From the NCBI RefSeq assembly GCF_000210295.1, contig NC_026744.1:4168617-4232616 (forward strand): a stretch of DNA of 64,000 bases. Direction: 5' to 3'. This document shows positions 49,287 to 58,872 of this stretch, one piece after another (the stretch's first letter is position 1; the number at the start of each line of letters is the position of its first letter). Under the pieces are notes generated by a model, which ran no database searches, was not told the origin of the DNA, and saw only the letters and a list, made by a program, of their open reading frames with translations. This DNA is from Trypanosoma brucei gambiense DAL972 (lineage: Eukaryota; Euglenozoa; Kinetoplastea; Trypanosomatida; Trypanosomatidae). The position numbers were made by a program, and so were the translations under genes.

Positions 49287-50168
49287 CTACATGATGCTTT
49301 CACTGCGGCCCTCCAGCAACTTCACAGCACGGGCAAATATTTGTTCCTTGATGTCGTTGACGGTACACACCGTACTGTAGTCGTCTATTGCCTCCTTTAG
49401 CTTCTCCGGGCTCTCGCACTCCATCGCCTCGATAATGGCTGTGATGAGCATATGCTCACGTGTGTACTCATTAAACTGTGGGTCAAGCTCTTGGTATTCA
49501 GTGAAGCGCTCTCGCACCGACTCCACGCCTACAGAAACGTTTTCGCTTGTCAATGTGGATAATTGCGATAACAGCGCCATGAAAAACAAATTCCTTGCGC
49601 CCAGTCGTGCTGCACGGTCGTCGAGTGCCTTGCGTGCCAGTCGGTCGTACATCATGAGCGCTCCTTCATAGTTCCCCCCCTTTATCATCTGCTCCGCCAT
49701 CGACTTCAATACGTCAGCCGCCATTGTGTGTGATCCCTGAGCCTCGTAATATTTGGTAGCCCGATCCAGCCACTCCACCGCACGTTCATCAGAACCGAGG
49801 AGTTCGCTAAGGCTCAAGCATGCCTTTGCTGCCTTGACGTTTTGTCGCTTCCTGTCGTAGGTATCAACGATTTGCTCGTACAAGCGCGTGGCAGCTTTCA
49901 CATCACCAGCCTTCGCATGACACCGGGCCGCTTCCTCGAGATCCACGATAAAGTCCACCTCGTTTTTATCTTTCTTGCATAACTCAGCCGCTCGCTCAAA
50001 TACACGCGCAGCATTTGCAAAGTCACCGGCCGCCTTGTACTGTGTGCCCGCGGAAACAAGCTTTTCGTGGGCCTTCTCGTAGTTGCTGCCAGATCCCAAA
50101 AAGGAAAGCCAGCCCTTGTGGAGCAACTTTTCCGCCTCCGCCACCAACTGTTCCGGGGTTTTAGACAT
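49287..50168 (-). CDS. Alpha-SNAP (soluble NSF attachment protein)
   Basis: A 293-residue all-helical TPR-like protein, the normal length for alpha-SNAP (about 290-295). It opens MSKTPEQLVAEAEKLLHKGW with the conserved membrane-facing loop (FLGSGSNYEKAHEKLVSAG). It continues through the twisted helical sheet (FANAARVFERAAELCKKDKN; LYEQIVDTYDRKRQNVKAAK). The C-terminal helix, which in other SNAPs stimulates NSF through a conserved Leu near the end, is present (AVKLLEGRSESIM). It links NSF to SNARE complexes so that they can be taken apart after fusion. No signal peptide. Expected to act in the cytosol on all secretory and endocytic membranes. Confidence 0.93.
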   Translation of the reverse strand: MSKTPEQLVAEAEKLLHKGWLSFLGSGSNYEKAHEKLVSAGTQYKAAGDFANAARVFERAAELCKKDKNEVDFIVDLEEAARCHAKAGDVKAATRLYEQIVDTYDRKRQNVKAAKACLSLSELLGSDERAVEWLDRATKYYEAQGSHTMAADVLKSMAEQMIKGGNYEGALMMYDRLARKALDDRAARLGARNLFFMALLSQLSTLTSENVSVGVESVRERFTEYQELDPQFNEYTREHMLITAIIEAMECESPEKLKEAIDDYSTVCTVNDIKEQIFARAVKLLEGRSESIM

Positions 50169-52005
50169 GTACAGAAAAGGATGACTTCTCCTGATTGCAG
50201 CTTCAGCAGTATCAGATATTATGTCGAACCCTTGTGTTCTCTATCACTGAAAGGTTTCTCTTATCAGCCCCCTCACACTTCCCTTAATATACTTATGGGT
50301 ATATATATATATATGTACAAGCTCAATAAATCAACTTATGATAGGAGAAACGCTATTATCCAATCACCTTCCTTATATACTTATTTCCCTCTCCCTACTT
50401 TTGGTACTACTCGAGGATTAGTTCCTCCTCTCGCCGCAGAGCAATGCCTTCGAAAGTGGCCCGCAGAGACTCTTTCAGCACGTTACAACTAAAAGAAAGG
50501 GTGGGCAAACAAAAAAAAAGAGTAACGGGGAAAAAGAGAAAACAAAAAAATTATTAAGAGGACAAAGCGATGAGTACCCGAATAATAAGAATATCTTAGG
50601 GAAACTTTGTGGTCCACAAAAGACTCGCAACTTACGGAACGCACGACAAACTGCTCCTTTTCCCCACGAGGGAGCTCACAACCACACGCAACCCCCGAGA
50701 ACATAATACACATGTGACCCGAGAAGGGAACAGCAGCATAAATCGTGTGCTTCATACGTAAGCGTTATGCATACAAGAGCTTTTGAACATCCAGACTCAA
50801 TATACATAGCAGGTAACAAGTGATAATAAAGGCAGAGAAAGAAATGAAGAAGGGACCGTAATGGTTTGCAGACAGCCCCTCCCTCCTTCACGCACCCTTT
50901 TCCGCAGCAGCCATGACATTTAAAAAAAAAAAAACTTTCCCACACACACACACACAAACACACACACAGAGAGAGAGAGAGAGACACTGACACAACAGAA
51001 CCACGCCGACTCATGGACACTGTTGCAGGCAGTGAAGGCGCACACACAAAAAAAAATGTACGTGGGACGCGACTTTTTCCTCCTCTGTGCTCTGTTGTTG
51101 TTGCCTTTTCACTCCACTCTGTAATCGTCTACATTTCGTTCATCCTCCCCCGCCCCCCCCGCTCCCTTTTTTCCCCCGCCAGGACAGTTCGCGAAGAATT
51201 GGAAGAAGAGAGCAACAGGGACCTCAGCTCACAGCTGCATATTTATGCAATGAAGCAAACAAACAAAATAGAGCCCCATGTACAACCGCAGGAGGTGGGG
51301 AGTCAATGATCAAGAAGAAAAAGTGAGGCAGCGGAGGTAACGACACACTTCAGTGAGCGCAGAGAAAATAATGAAAGACTGAGATGAAGTACAGGAGAAA
51401 AAAGAAAAGTTCGGACGCACTACCTGAAAAGGGCATATTCCACCTGGCGTCACCATATAAGAAGCAGTCCACATGCCTGCTACTGGTCACTCTTCTCCTT
51501 CCCCCTCAATTATTATTACTCTCCCCTCGATACTTTTCTTATCTTATCCTTCTCACTCTTTTTCTTTTTTTTTTAATTTTCTCCCTTGCATTTTCTTTGA
51601 TTGCTGCCTCAATTTCCTTTACATTCTCTTCCTTATAAAGCGGATAAAATCATTTTGCTGTGGGTGGATTCGTAGTCCGCTTAAACGCAGCGTGATTTCA
51701 AAGTTTCTTTCTCTCTTCTTCCTCTCCCAGGGGATAAAAAGAAATATGAGTACGAAGCGCCCAACAGGAAAAAGACACATAAACGCATACACATAACGCA
51801 CAAAACACAGCGGCTGAGGCAGCGAATCACACACCTTGACGGTTATTCGTGCCCGCAGCAAACAGCTGGACGGATAAAGGGGAAGAGAACGTAAACAGAG
51901 TACAGAAAAGTAAAAGGTCAACATCACGGAGGCACAAAAGGGTAGGATCACCGAGACCTGTCGTACAGGTGGGTACGTTTTTTTTTTTGAAAAACTGGCA
52001 TGGCT
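50169..52005. other. 1.8-kb spacer between the ODA docking gene and alpha-SNAP
   Basis: No gene is supported. It contains a CA/GA microsatellite (50940-50984), a TA run (50299-50312) and plus-strand pyrimidine patches (51060-51180, 51480-51620). It holds the docking-protein 3' UTR and the alpha-SNAP leader. Confidence 0.7.
50940..50984. repeat. CA/GA compound microsatellite
   Basis: A run of cacaca units, interrupted once by aa, passes directly into gagaga units. Confidence 0.9.
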
Positions 52006-53910
52006 TTACTTTCTGCGGAGTATAGGCGGAGCATCGGCAAACTGATCCTTCAGGTCACGCTTTCGGCGCTGTCCCTTTTCTTCACGCAGCCGCTTTGAAA
52101 GTAGACGCTGCTGCATCTGCTGTCGCAACTCCTCATGCGAGACGACGGGATCACCGTCATGGTCATCCTTCCCCTCAACACTTTCGTCCCCATACAGTTG
52201 AGCGCTTGGAAGGACTGAACAACGGACAAACTTCGCTGCAGTGCCGTCCTTTCTTACAGGCAAGTTCAGTACGGGACTAAAGTCTGCTGTTCCCTCAACC
52301 AATGCCTGTAATAGACGGACGTCCACTTTACTACCAGAACTACCTTCACCGCCCTCCTCCTTAACCGCACTCACAATGCCCCTAGTGTTTTCCGCCCCAC
52401 CGGCCGCCGCCGCGTTTCCGCCTCTGTCCCCATCGGTTTCCTTCTCCTTACCAGGGAGATAAGTCTGATCATCGCCCGCGCCAATCGGCAAAGTCCGCTT
52501 GGAACCATCCGCCCCTTCTTCTGCGGCCTTTTGTTCTTGTAGCATCGCCTCCGTTCGTTTATATAGCTGGTAAGTGCACAATATCCTCGTAGCTCGTTCC
52601 TCTATAAGGCCAAGAAACTTCAACTGAGTGGATTCCGTACAGTGGTCCGATCCGACCAGGCGTCGGGCTTCCTCCGCTGAGCATCCAATCCGCTTGAAAA
52701 CACCCTCTGTGGTCTCGCGAATCCTGGCGAGAACCTCTTTGTGAACTTCAGCAGAGCGATTAAGACGATCTAGCATGAGCTCTGTCTCGGCCAGACGATC
52801 TTCGTATTCCTTGATGAGGCGGCGCTGCTGAACGTCATGCTCGTGTTCTTCCGCGATTACCTTCTTCAGCGTGTGTATATCCCGTTCCATCTCCTCTCGA
52901 CTGGTAGTTAGTTCGTTGATACGCTTGTAAAGGGAGAAGTTACTCTCACCAACAACCTGGTAAGTCTGAGCCAGCTTTTGCAAATCACCATCTGGAGCGA
53001 ACATGGACAGTTGCGCGGGAATGTCCATAATCTCTGATCCCACCTCAGCGGAAGACATACCATCGGAAGCATCCTCTCCATCTTCCGTAAATGGGGTAGG
53101 GGCATGAGTGTTTGCAACAGGGAGGTTTTTGCCCACGCCGCTGTGATCTACCGTAGGGTTCGGCATGTAGGAACGCGCCTCAAATTCAATTTGCCGGCGG
53201 TGGAGTTCATCTCGCATTCTGTTGATGTCGATCATGCATACATCCAAGTTACGCACAGCGGTGTCATATTCCTCCTTCTGCTCGCTAAGCGCTGTTCTAA
53301 GCTGCTCCACCTGCTGCAGGTAGCCGTCTCGTTCATCCAGGTCGTGGTTTGACTGTTCAATCCGTTCCGACATGATTTTTTTCTTAGATCTCAGATCGTC
53401 CTCCATCTTCTTGTGTACACGTTGAAAAACGCGCCGTTCCCCGCGAATTATATCGATGTGATCGCGCAGCTCTTTGTTATAGGAAACAGCGTCGTTAAAC
53501 CTCGCGAGCGCTTGATCTAGGCGGTTTTCTAGTATCTCCAGCTGGCGTTGTACCGCTCGAACATTTTCTTGCTCTGCGTTCACACCCCCCTTTAGCTTGG
53601 AACCCTGCATAAGGTCAATGCGAGCTAGCTGATACTGCTTGGTAAGCTCGTTCAAATGCATCTTTTCAAATTGATACCGCTGCTCCAGTGAGTCCACCTC
53701 AGTTTTTAGGGCTGCATATTTATCCGCTTTAACATAATCATACTGCTCCCCGGAGGCAACAGCTATTTCCTTCTTCAACCTTTCATTCTCGCTAGTCAGT
53801 TTCTGCACCGCCTCTTGCTGACGCATAATTTCATCCTGGGCAGCAACAATGTTACTCGCCATCAGGCAACGGCGCTCATCCATGTCTTTTAACAGCTGGC
53901 TCGGAGGCAT
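52006..53910 (-). CDS. Outer dynein arm docking complex protein, ODA1/DC2 (CCDC63/CCDC114)-like
   Basis: A 634-residue coiled-coil protein. The conserved family core is at about 120-195: RQLEILENRLDQALARFNDA, then NKELRDHIDIIRGERRVFQR and VHKKMEDDLRSKKKIM, matching the NRLDKALxRFNEALxxNKxLR pattern of ODA1/CCDC63/CCDC114. A second coiled coil lies at about 325-440. The C-terminal third is Gly/Glu-rich and disordered, ending in a basic tail (about 600-634). DC2 proteins fix outer dynein arms to the doublet microtubules of motile flagella, so loss would be expected to impair forward motility (family knowledge). No membrane or signal sequence is present. The short start MPPSQLLKDMDERR is preferred because it is the first ATG in frame. 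Confidence 0.86.
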   Translation of the reverse strand: MPPSQLLKDMDERRCLMASNIVAAQDEIMRQQEAVQKLTSENERLKKEIAVASGEQYDYVKADKYAALKTEVDSLEQRYQFEKMHLNELTKQYQLARIDLMQGSKLKGGVNAEQENVRAVQRQLEILENRLDQALARFNDAVSYNKELRDHIDIIRGERRVFQRVHKKMEDDLRSKKKIMSERIEQSNHDLDERDGYLQQVEQLRTALSEQKEEYDTAVRNLDVCMIDINRMRDELHRRQIEFEARSYMPNPTVDHSGVGKNLPVANTHAPTPFTEDGEDASDGMSSAEVGSEIMDIPAQLSMFAPDGDLQKLAQTYQVVGESNFSLYKRINELTTSREEMERDIHTLKKVIAEEHEHDVQQRRLIKEYEDRLAETELMLDRLNRSAEVHKEVLARIRETTEGVFKRIGCSAEEARRLVGSDHCTESTQLKFLGLIEERATRILCTYQLYKRTEAMLQEQKAAEEGADGSKRTLPIGAGDDQTYLPGKEKETDGDRGGNAAAAGGAENTRGIVSAVKEEGGEGSSGSKVDVRLLQALVEGTADFSPVLNLPVRKDGTAAKFVRCSVLPSAQLYGDESVEGKDDHDGDPVVSHEELRQQMQQRLLSKRLREEKGQRRKRDLKDQFADAPPILRRK

Positions 53911-54892
53911 AGCGTAACGGTCACAAGTTGTGTGTTTGATAGAGTTAAATAGCTCCTGTTCCTACTTCAACGAATAAAAAGGGAGGAAAACACGTGGGAA
54001 GGAAGAGGATGAAAACAAGTAGACGACGGCGAGCAGAGTAAACAACAGGGAAAGAACGTGGCATCATTCAATACGGGATATAGAATGTGCGCAAGACATT
54101 TAATTTGCTTCGTATTCTCTATCGCAACCTTGTCCAAAGATTGTGAAGGAGTAGCCGCATGCATCACCGTAACGAATATTCACTTGTGCACACCCATGAG
54201 CAGGAGAGCCACTTCGGACGGCAGGGTTCGATTATAAACAGGTTCAGCGAATAAAGTGAAGCCTGGCAGCCTACAGCATCGCATCGTTGCCCGCATCTGC
54301 GCACAACGAACATACCGGATTCGGTGGCACACACGCTTACTTATATTTATGTTCATAACTTCCCTCATTCACTGGCATAAACTTCCCCTAATATTTCTCC
54401 TCCACATATACACGCGTCCGCGCGCACCCGTTTCCTTTCAATCAGTTCATTCATTAAAGCTCCACCACCACCACCTTCCAACGCTTCATTCCCCGTCCCA
54501 TCCACAGCGTCCTCCACCCGCCTGATGGTTATAGAATGAACACACAAATAATTACAGTGGTAACAAAGAAAATGGGGATAAAATAATAACAATAGCAACG
54601 GAAAAGAGGGGGGAAAGAATTTTCCTCGTCAAAATGATATTTAAAAAAAAAAGACAAAAAGTTTTCGGGTGTATTCCACCACCACCACGCACACAAAGAA
54701 CACACGAAGCACACCAATTGGGGAACTAATAAGAGGAGCTTTAGGGAAAGAAATTGAATGGCAGGCCCCGATGAGGAGGGGGCGTGAAATAAATAAGCAT
54801 AAACAAGTAAGCAGACGAATAATAACCGTGGAGCGCGCTGTTCATAGACAGCTGCCTACGCCCATGCTCCGGCTCATATCATGTCTCAGCCG
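53911..54892. other. 1.0-kb spacer between the USP gene and the ODA docking gene
   Basis: Has short ACC-type trinucleotide runs (54461-54475, 54677-54688) and an A run near 54643-54659. No gene is seen. Confidence 0.7.
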
Positions 54893-57800
54893 TCAGCCCT
54901 CAACTAACTGCTCGTAGCACAAAATATACGCATCTCCTGCAGCGGGCCATGCCCACGGCCCTTTGTCCCTGACCATCACACTAGAATCATCGCAGCAAAA
55001 CCACTGTTTGGTGGCTTTGCTGAATCTCGCCGCTGTGTAGTGCCCATATGACAAACCCCCTCGGTGGAAGACAACGCCGACCAACTTGTACTTTGTGTGC
55101 TTTTCTGGCGATTCCTCGTCCATGAACTGTTTCATGTCCAGTTCTTCGCTAAACCTTACAAACGCAGTATCCTTTGTTACTCCACGTATGTCTAATTTGA
55201 ACCGCTTGAGAGAAATAATAAGACACGGTGGAAGACGGAATAGTCGTCTTTCCACGCGCCCATCACAGAAACCCCCACATTTACTGCAGTTTAAACTATT
55301 CTCCCCGGTGAGGATGTCGGACGAAAAAGTACTTTTCAGACACTCATGAACGTCAACCGCCTCCTTGTTAGTTCCATTGCAACTATAAAATGTGGGCTCA
55401 CCTGGAAAAGGGCTGCTGCCCACCGAATGAAAGTTCGTGACACGGATCGCATCACTAAGTTGCATCATTTGATCATCGTACTGTATGACAACGCGGGAGT
55501 CCATCGAGAGAGTAAGTGGCAGATCGCCCGAATCAATCCAGTCGCGGCCGTCCCCAGTGTCTTCAAGATTGAGATAGTAGCCGTTATCCCCCATGGTGGA
55601 ACAGAACCACACCCTGAGATTTTTTTTCGGACCGCGCTGCAGATGTTTGTTTTCTCCACCATCCTGTTCAAGCGACGTACATTGGTCAACGCAGCCCAGT
55701 TTCCAGCTCAAAAAGTGATCACCCAAATTGACACTTCGTTCGATAATGTAGGCCAGGGACGATTTTCTGTCACCCAAAGCATCAACCGACGAACACTCCA
55801 CATGACAGAGCAGTGCATCGCGGGGGGGCGAACTACCTTGGGGTTGAAGAAAGTACCAGATGTACACACACTGATCTTTCATCTCCCTTTGCTGCTGGAA
55901 TTCATTGCACACTGCCTGCGCTTCTGCAAATTCCTCCGTACTGTTCCTGTTGGCTAGCGACGGCCCCGTCGGAAGAACACGCTTTTCCCCCGCCCCAAGC
56001 CCTGCACCCCTCCAAAGGACTGCGGCGTGAAGTACGTGTCCCCCATCTGAAAAGCACGTGTGGGAATCCGCACATAGAACAGCCCGATAATCCCCAAGTG
56101 ATTGTTTGTTGTCTTGTCCCTTCCCTTTAAGGGGCGCCTGAGCTTCGGGGCAGCCGACTGAGGTAGCCATGGAAGAAAAGAAATCCGTATTCGTAGAGTG
56201 TAGGCGTTCCCATATTTCCTTCTCGATATCCGACGCACGAACACAGTCGTCGGAACCGCAGGCCACCTTCACCTGCACTCGACGCACAAGCTCTCCCGGT
56301 AGGAGAACATCAACGTCAAATACACGTCGGGTTGGTGGCGCTATAGTGGCAACTAACGTAGAGCCGTTGTCAAATACTGTACTCGTCCCCTTGCAATTGC
56401 AGCAAACGAAAAAGTGAACTGACTGATGAGAAAAAAGTTGTGGAACAAAGCTTTGGTTGTTGGCCTTTGCATCCTCCCAAAAGCAATTCGCCAGCTTACT
56501 TTTGGGAATGTCCTTGTCAGTGTCTAGGCGTTCCCTATAGCGCTTCCCGTACACGTGGTTCATTTCCTCATGTATGCGGTCAAGCAACACTTCAATAAAC
56601 TCAACGGCATCCTGTTGCTCGTACGTATTGAAGCGTCTTTCCACGGACCCAATGGCCGTCTTCAAGGGGAGGGTCTTCGCAACTCTTCTCCCAGCGAGCA
56701 TATCACGAAGAAGGTTGACAAACTCACGTGTAATTGATAGATTGGCGTACTCTGAGAGACGAAGGGAGAAAAGTAAACGGCACACGGCCCCTAAACTTAA
56801 CAGACATTGTAGAGCGCTGTTCATGTAACACGTGTTGCCAACGTTCGTTAGGCCACAAAAACCAGGTCCTGCAGGTGATGTCAGTCCCGCTGGGTGGCGA
56901 ACAAGTAGCGACACTCGAAGAACTGGCCCACAATGGTCAGTGACCACTTCGGTAGAGCTACGAAAGTCACCAAGTAAATCTTCTACTGTCTTTCCATCCA
57001 CAACTTCCACCAACCGAGAAGCCTGTAGCTCCTTACCGTGAACGTGGGTGACGCACATCTCAATAACATTATCCGGGCGCGTAAGGCCGAAAAGCTCCAT
57101 CCCATTCTCCCACCCGTACTGGTGTTTATCCAGTAATTCACCTATAGCGCGCCGCGACACCTCCGACAACGACGCCCGCGGTAACACATCATCCAAGAGC
57201 AACGAATCCACTCTCAGCTGGCCTTCTCGATCGGATCCCTCAAACGTGACGGCAATGGATACACGCTTCGGCTTCAGCAGCTCCATAATCTTACTCTTGT
57301 TACGAAATTTACCCATCACTATGTATTTTGCCCCTCCACCGAACAGCGACCACAGGTAGTCAAACAGATCTTCAGGGATAACATCTACGCCGCCGTCATC
57401 ATACTGGACCATATGTTTGCTTGGATCCTCAGCAGTGACCCTCAACACACGCGAGATGTCAAAAGGACCTGGAGCACATGGGACGGGAGAATAATCCATC
57501 TGTGAAACTGGTGTAAGCGACTGTGATGGGCATCGATGTGGCAACAACGGCACCTCATCGCGATCTGTGAGCCACCGCAGGAGTTCGTCCATCCATTCAA
57601 CAGGAAAGAGTATGCCCCTCCCCGATCCAGTCTCCTCCTCCCACCGATTGATTCGAGCTACCATATAGTAAACATGAAACGCTAGTTCTGCCCTATCCAC
57701 TGTGGCATCATTCCAGACCAACTGCAGAGGGTGGCGCGAAGAGACTGCGAACACTAAATAAGGAAACGTGCTTAGCCCCCATCTGTTGACGTCTTGAAGA

Positions 57801-58447
57801 AGTAATGCCTTAAGCTCTTCCATGCTTAACGGTACCTGGGCGGTTGAAAAGGGACCACGACTCGACCCCATGTCACCAACAAACCGCCTACTGATGGAAA
57901 GCAGACGCTCGTGTACATCATCGAAAGAGCACAAGGGAGCCGCCCCCAAGGCAGAATAACACCTCCTTAAAACGCCTGCCAACTCCGTCATGCCACAAAC
58001 AAGGTTACCTCTGGCGTTATTCAAGCTGGCCCCGTTATCCGCTGCGGGGAATGTATCCCTACTCACGAGTTCCTCCAGTGCAGGGTCCACTGACGAGAAA
58101 GCCTTCTCAGAAGCCTCGCGTAGAAGAGCAACCCACGGCAAATCAAATACAGCCACACCTTCCTTGAAGGTCGTTACAACGTGGCTGCTGCGCAATAACG
58201 CCCCGGCTAAGCCCAGTGGATCCAAAGCTTCCCCGAGTCGCTTTACCAGCGCTTCTACATACCCGTCCAGTGGGTTCACTAGAGGATCTTGGATGGGTGA
58301 TTTAGGGCAAACAGACCCTTTAAACGCTGGCATTCCGTCCATGTCATACTGAACACAACCGGAGGCATGTGGCGCAACGTCTGATCCCTCATCTGCGGTG
58401 GTCGTGTCACCTGATGGCGCTTCGGAAGCGAACCCCCCCGACCGCAT
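54893..58447 (-). CDS. Ubiquitin-specific protease (USP/UBP, peptidase C19)
   Basis: A 1,184-residue cysteine deubiquitinase. The Cys box GLTNVGNTCYMNSALQCLL places the nucleophile at Cys540. The His box YGHYTAARF gives His1136, and FCCDDSSV gives Asp1153. A QQDAVEFIEVLLDRI block follows the Cys box. The fingers zinc ribbon is intact but split: C682-x2-C685 and C1054-x2-C1057, separated by about 370 residues of insert, similar to USP4/USP15/Ubp12 types. The 530 residues before the catalytic domain are family-unknown; the part around 340-375 (VQYDDGGVDVIPEDLFDYLW) could be a DUSP-like or small beta domain. It removes ubiquitin from proteins; its targets cannot be inferred. All catalytic residues are present, so activity is expected. 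Confidence 0.93.
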   Translation of the reverse strand: MRSGGFASEAPSGDTTTADEGSDVAPHASGCVQYDMDGMPAFKGSVCPKSPIQDPLVNPLDGYVEALVKRLGEALDPLGLAGALLRSSHVVTTFKEGVAVFDLPWVALLREASEKAFSSVDPALEELVSRDTFPAADNGASLNNARGNLVCGMTELAGVLRRCYSALGAAPLCSFDDVHERLLSISRRFVGDMGSSRGPFSTAQVPLSMEELKALLLQDVNRWGLSTFPYLVFAVSSRHPLQLVWNDATVDRAELAFHVYYMVARINRWEEETGSGRGILFPVEWMDELLRWLTDRDEVPLLPHRCPSQSLTPVSQMDYSPVPCAPGPFDISRVLRVTAEDPSKHMVQYDDGGVDVIPEDLFDYLWSLFGGGAKYIVMGKFRNKSKIMELLKPKRVSIAVTFEGSDREGQLRVDSLLLDDVLPRASLSEVSRRAIGELLDKHQYGWENGMELFGLTRPDNVIEMCVTHVHGKELQASRLVEVVDGKTVEDLLGDFRSSTEVVTDHCGPVLRVSLLVRHPAGLTSPAGPGFCGLTNVGNTCYMNSALQCLLSLGAVCRLLFSLRLSEYANLSITREFVNLLRDMLAGRRVAKTLPLKTAIGSVERRFNTYEQQDAVEFIEVLLDRIHEEMNHVYGKRYRERLDTDKDIPKSKLANCFWEDAKANNQSFVPQLFSHQSVHFFVCCNCKGTSTVFDNGSTLVATIAPPTRRVFDVDVLLPGELVRRVQVKVACGSDDCVRASDIEKEIWERLHSTNTDFFSSMATSVGCPEAQAPLKGKGQDNKQSLGDYRAVLCADSHTCFSDGGHVLHAAVLWRGAGLGAGEKRVLPTGPSLANRNSTEEFAEAQAVCNEFQQQREMKDQCVYIWYFLQPQGSSPPRDALLCHVECSSVDALGDRKSSLAYIIERSVNLGDHFLSWKLGCVDQCTSLEQDGGENKHLQRGPKKNLRVWFCSTMGDNGYYLNLEDTGDGRDWIDSGDLPLTLSMDSRVVIQYDDQMMQLSDAIRVTNFHSVGSSPFPGEPTFYSCNGTNKEAVDVHECLKSTFSSDILTGENSLNCSKCGGFCDGRVERRLFRLPPCLIISLKRFKLDIRGVTKDTAFVRFSEELDMKQFMDEESPEKHTKYKLVGVVFHRGGLSYGHYTAARFSKATKQWFCCDDSSVMVRDKGPWAWPAAGDAYILCYEQLVEG

Positions 58448-58872
58448 CGACGAAACGTCACTCGACAGTCTGAAGCAGCCGCGGGGAGATGTGAACCGTA
58501 GAAACGGTAGTATATGATGCCTGCAAATCTACCTACGACCGCCCTGCCTGTTTGGTAGGTTCAGAGTCGGGAAGTGCTTGAATATTATGGGACCTCTTCC
58601 CTGTAGTGGTGACTCTGGTCGTATGAAAAATTATTGGATGAAAGAGTTTCAGAAAGGCAGCAGAGCAGCGGTTAATGCACAAGGAAACGTGTCGTGAGAT
58701 ATTAGGGAGAGCAGTAGCTTTCACAACCAGGCTGAGGCACGAAATGAAGCAGGGTGGTCTGCCCTATTCGCGTCCGTGTGTGAAGAGACATAGCCCACGA
58801 GGAAAGGTATTTGGTACCGATACCATACTAAAATCGGTCCCTTCACATCTCACAGCTCTTCGAATAATGATT
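58448..58872. other. Spacer between the FG-GAP gene and the USP gene
   Basis: 0.43 kb with no repeats or frames of note. It holds the FG-GAP gene 3' UTR and the USP leader. Confidence 0.7.
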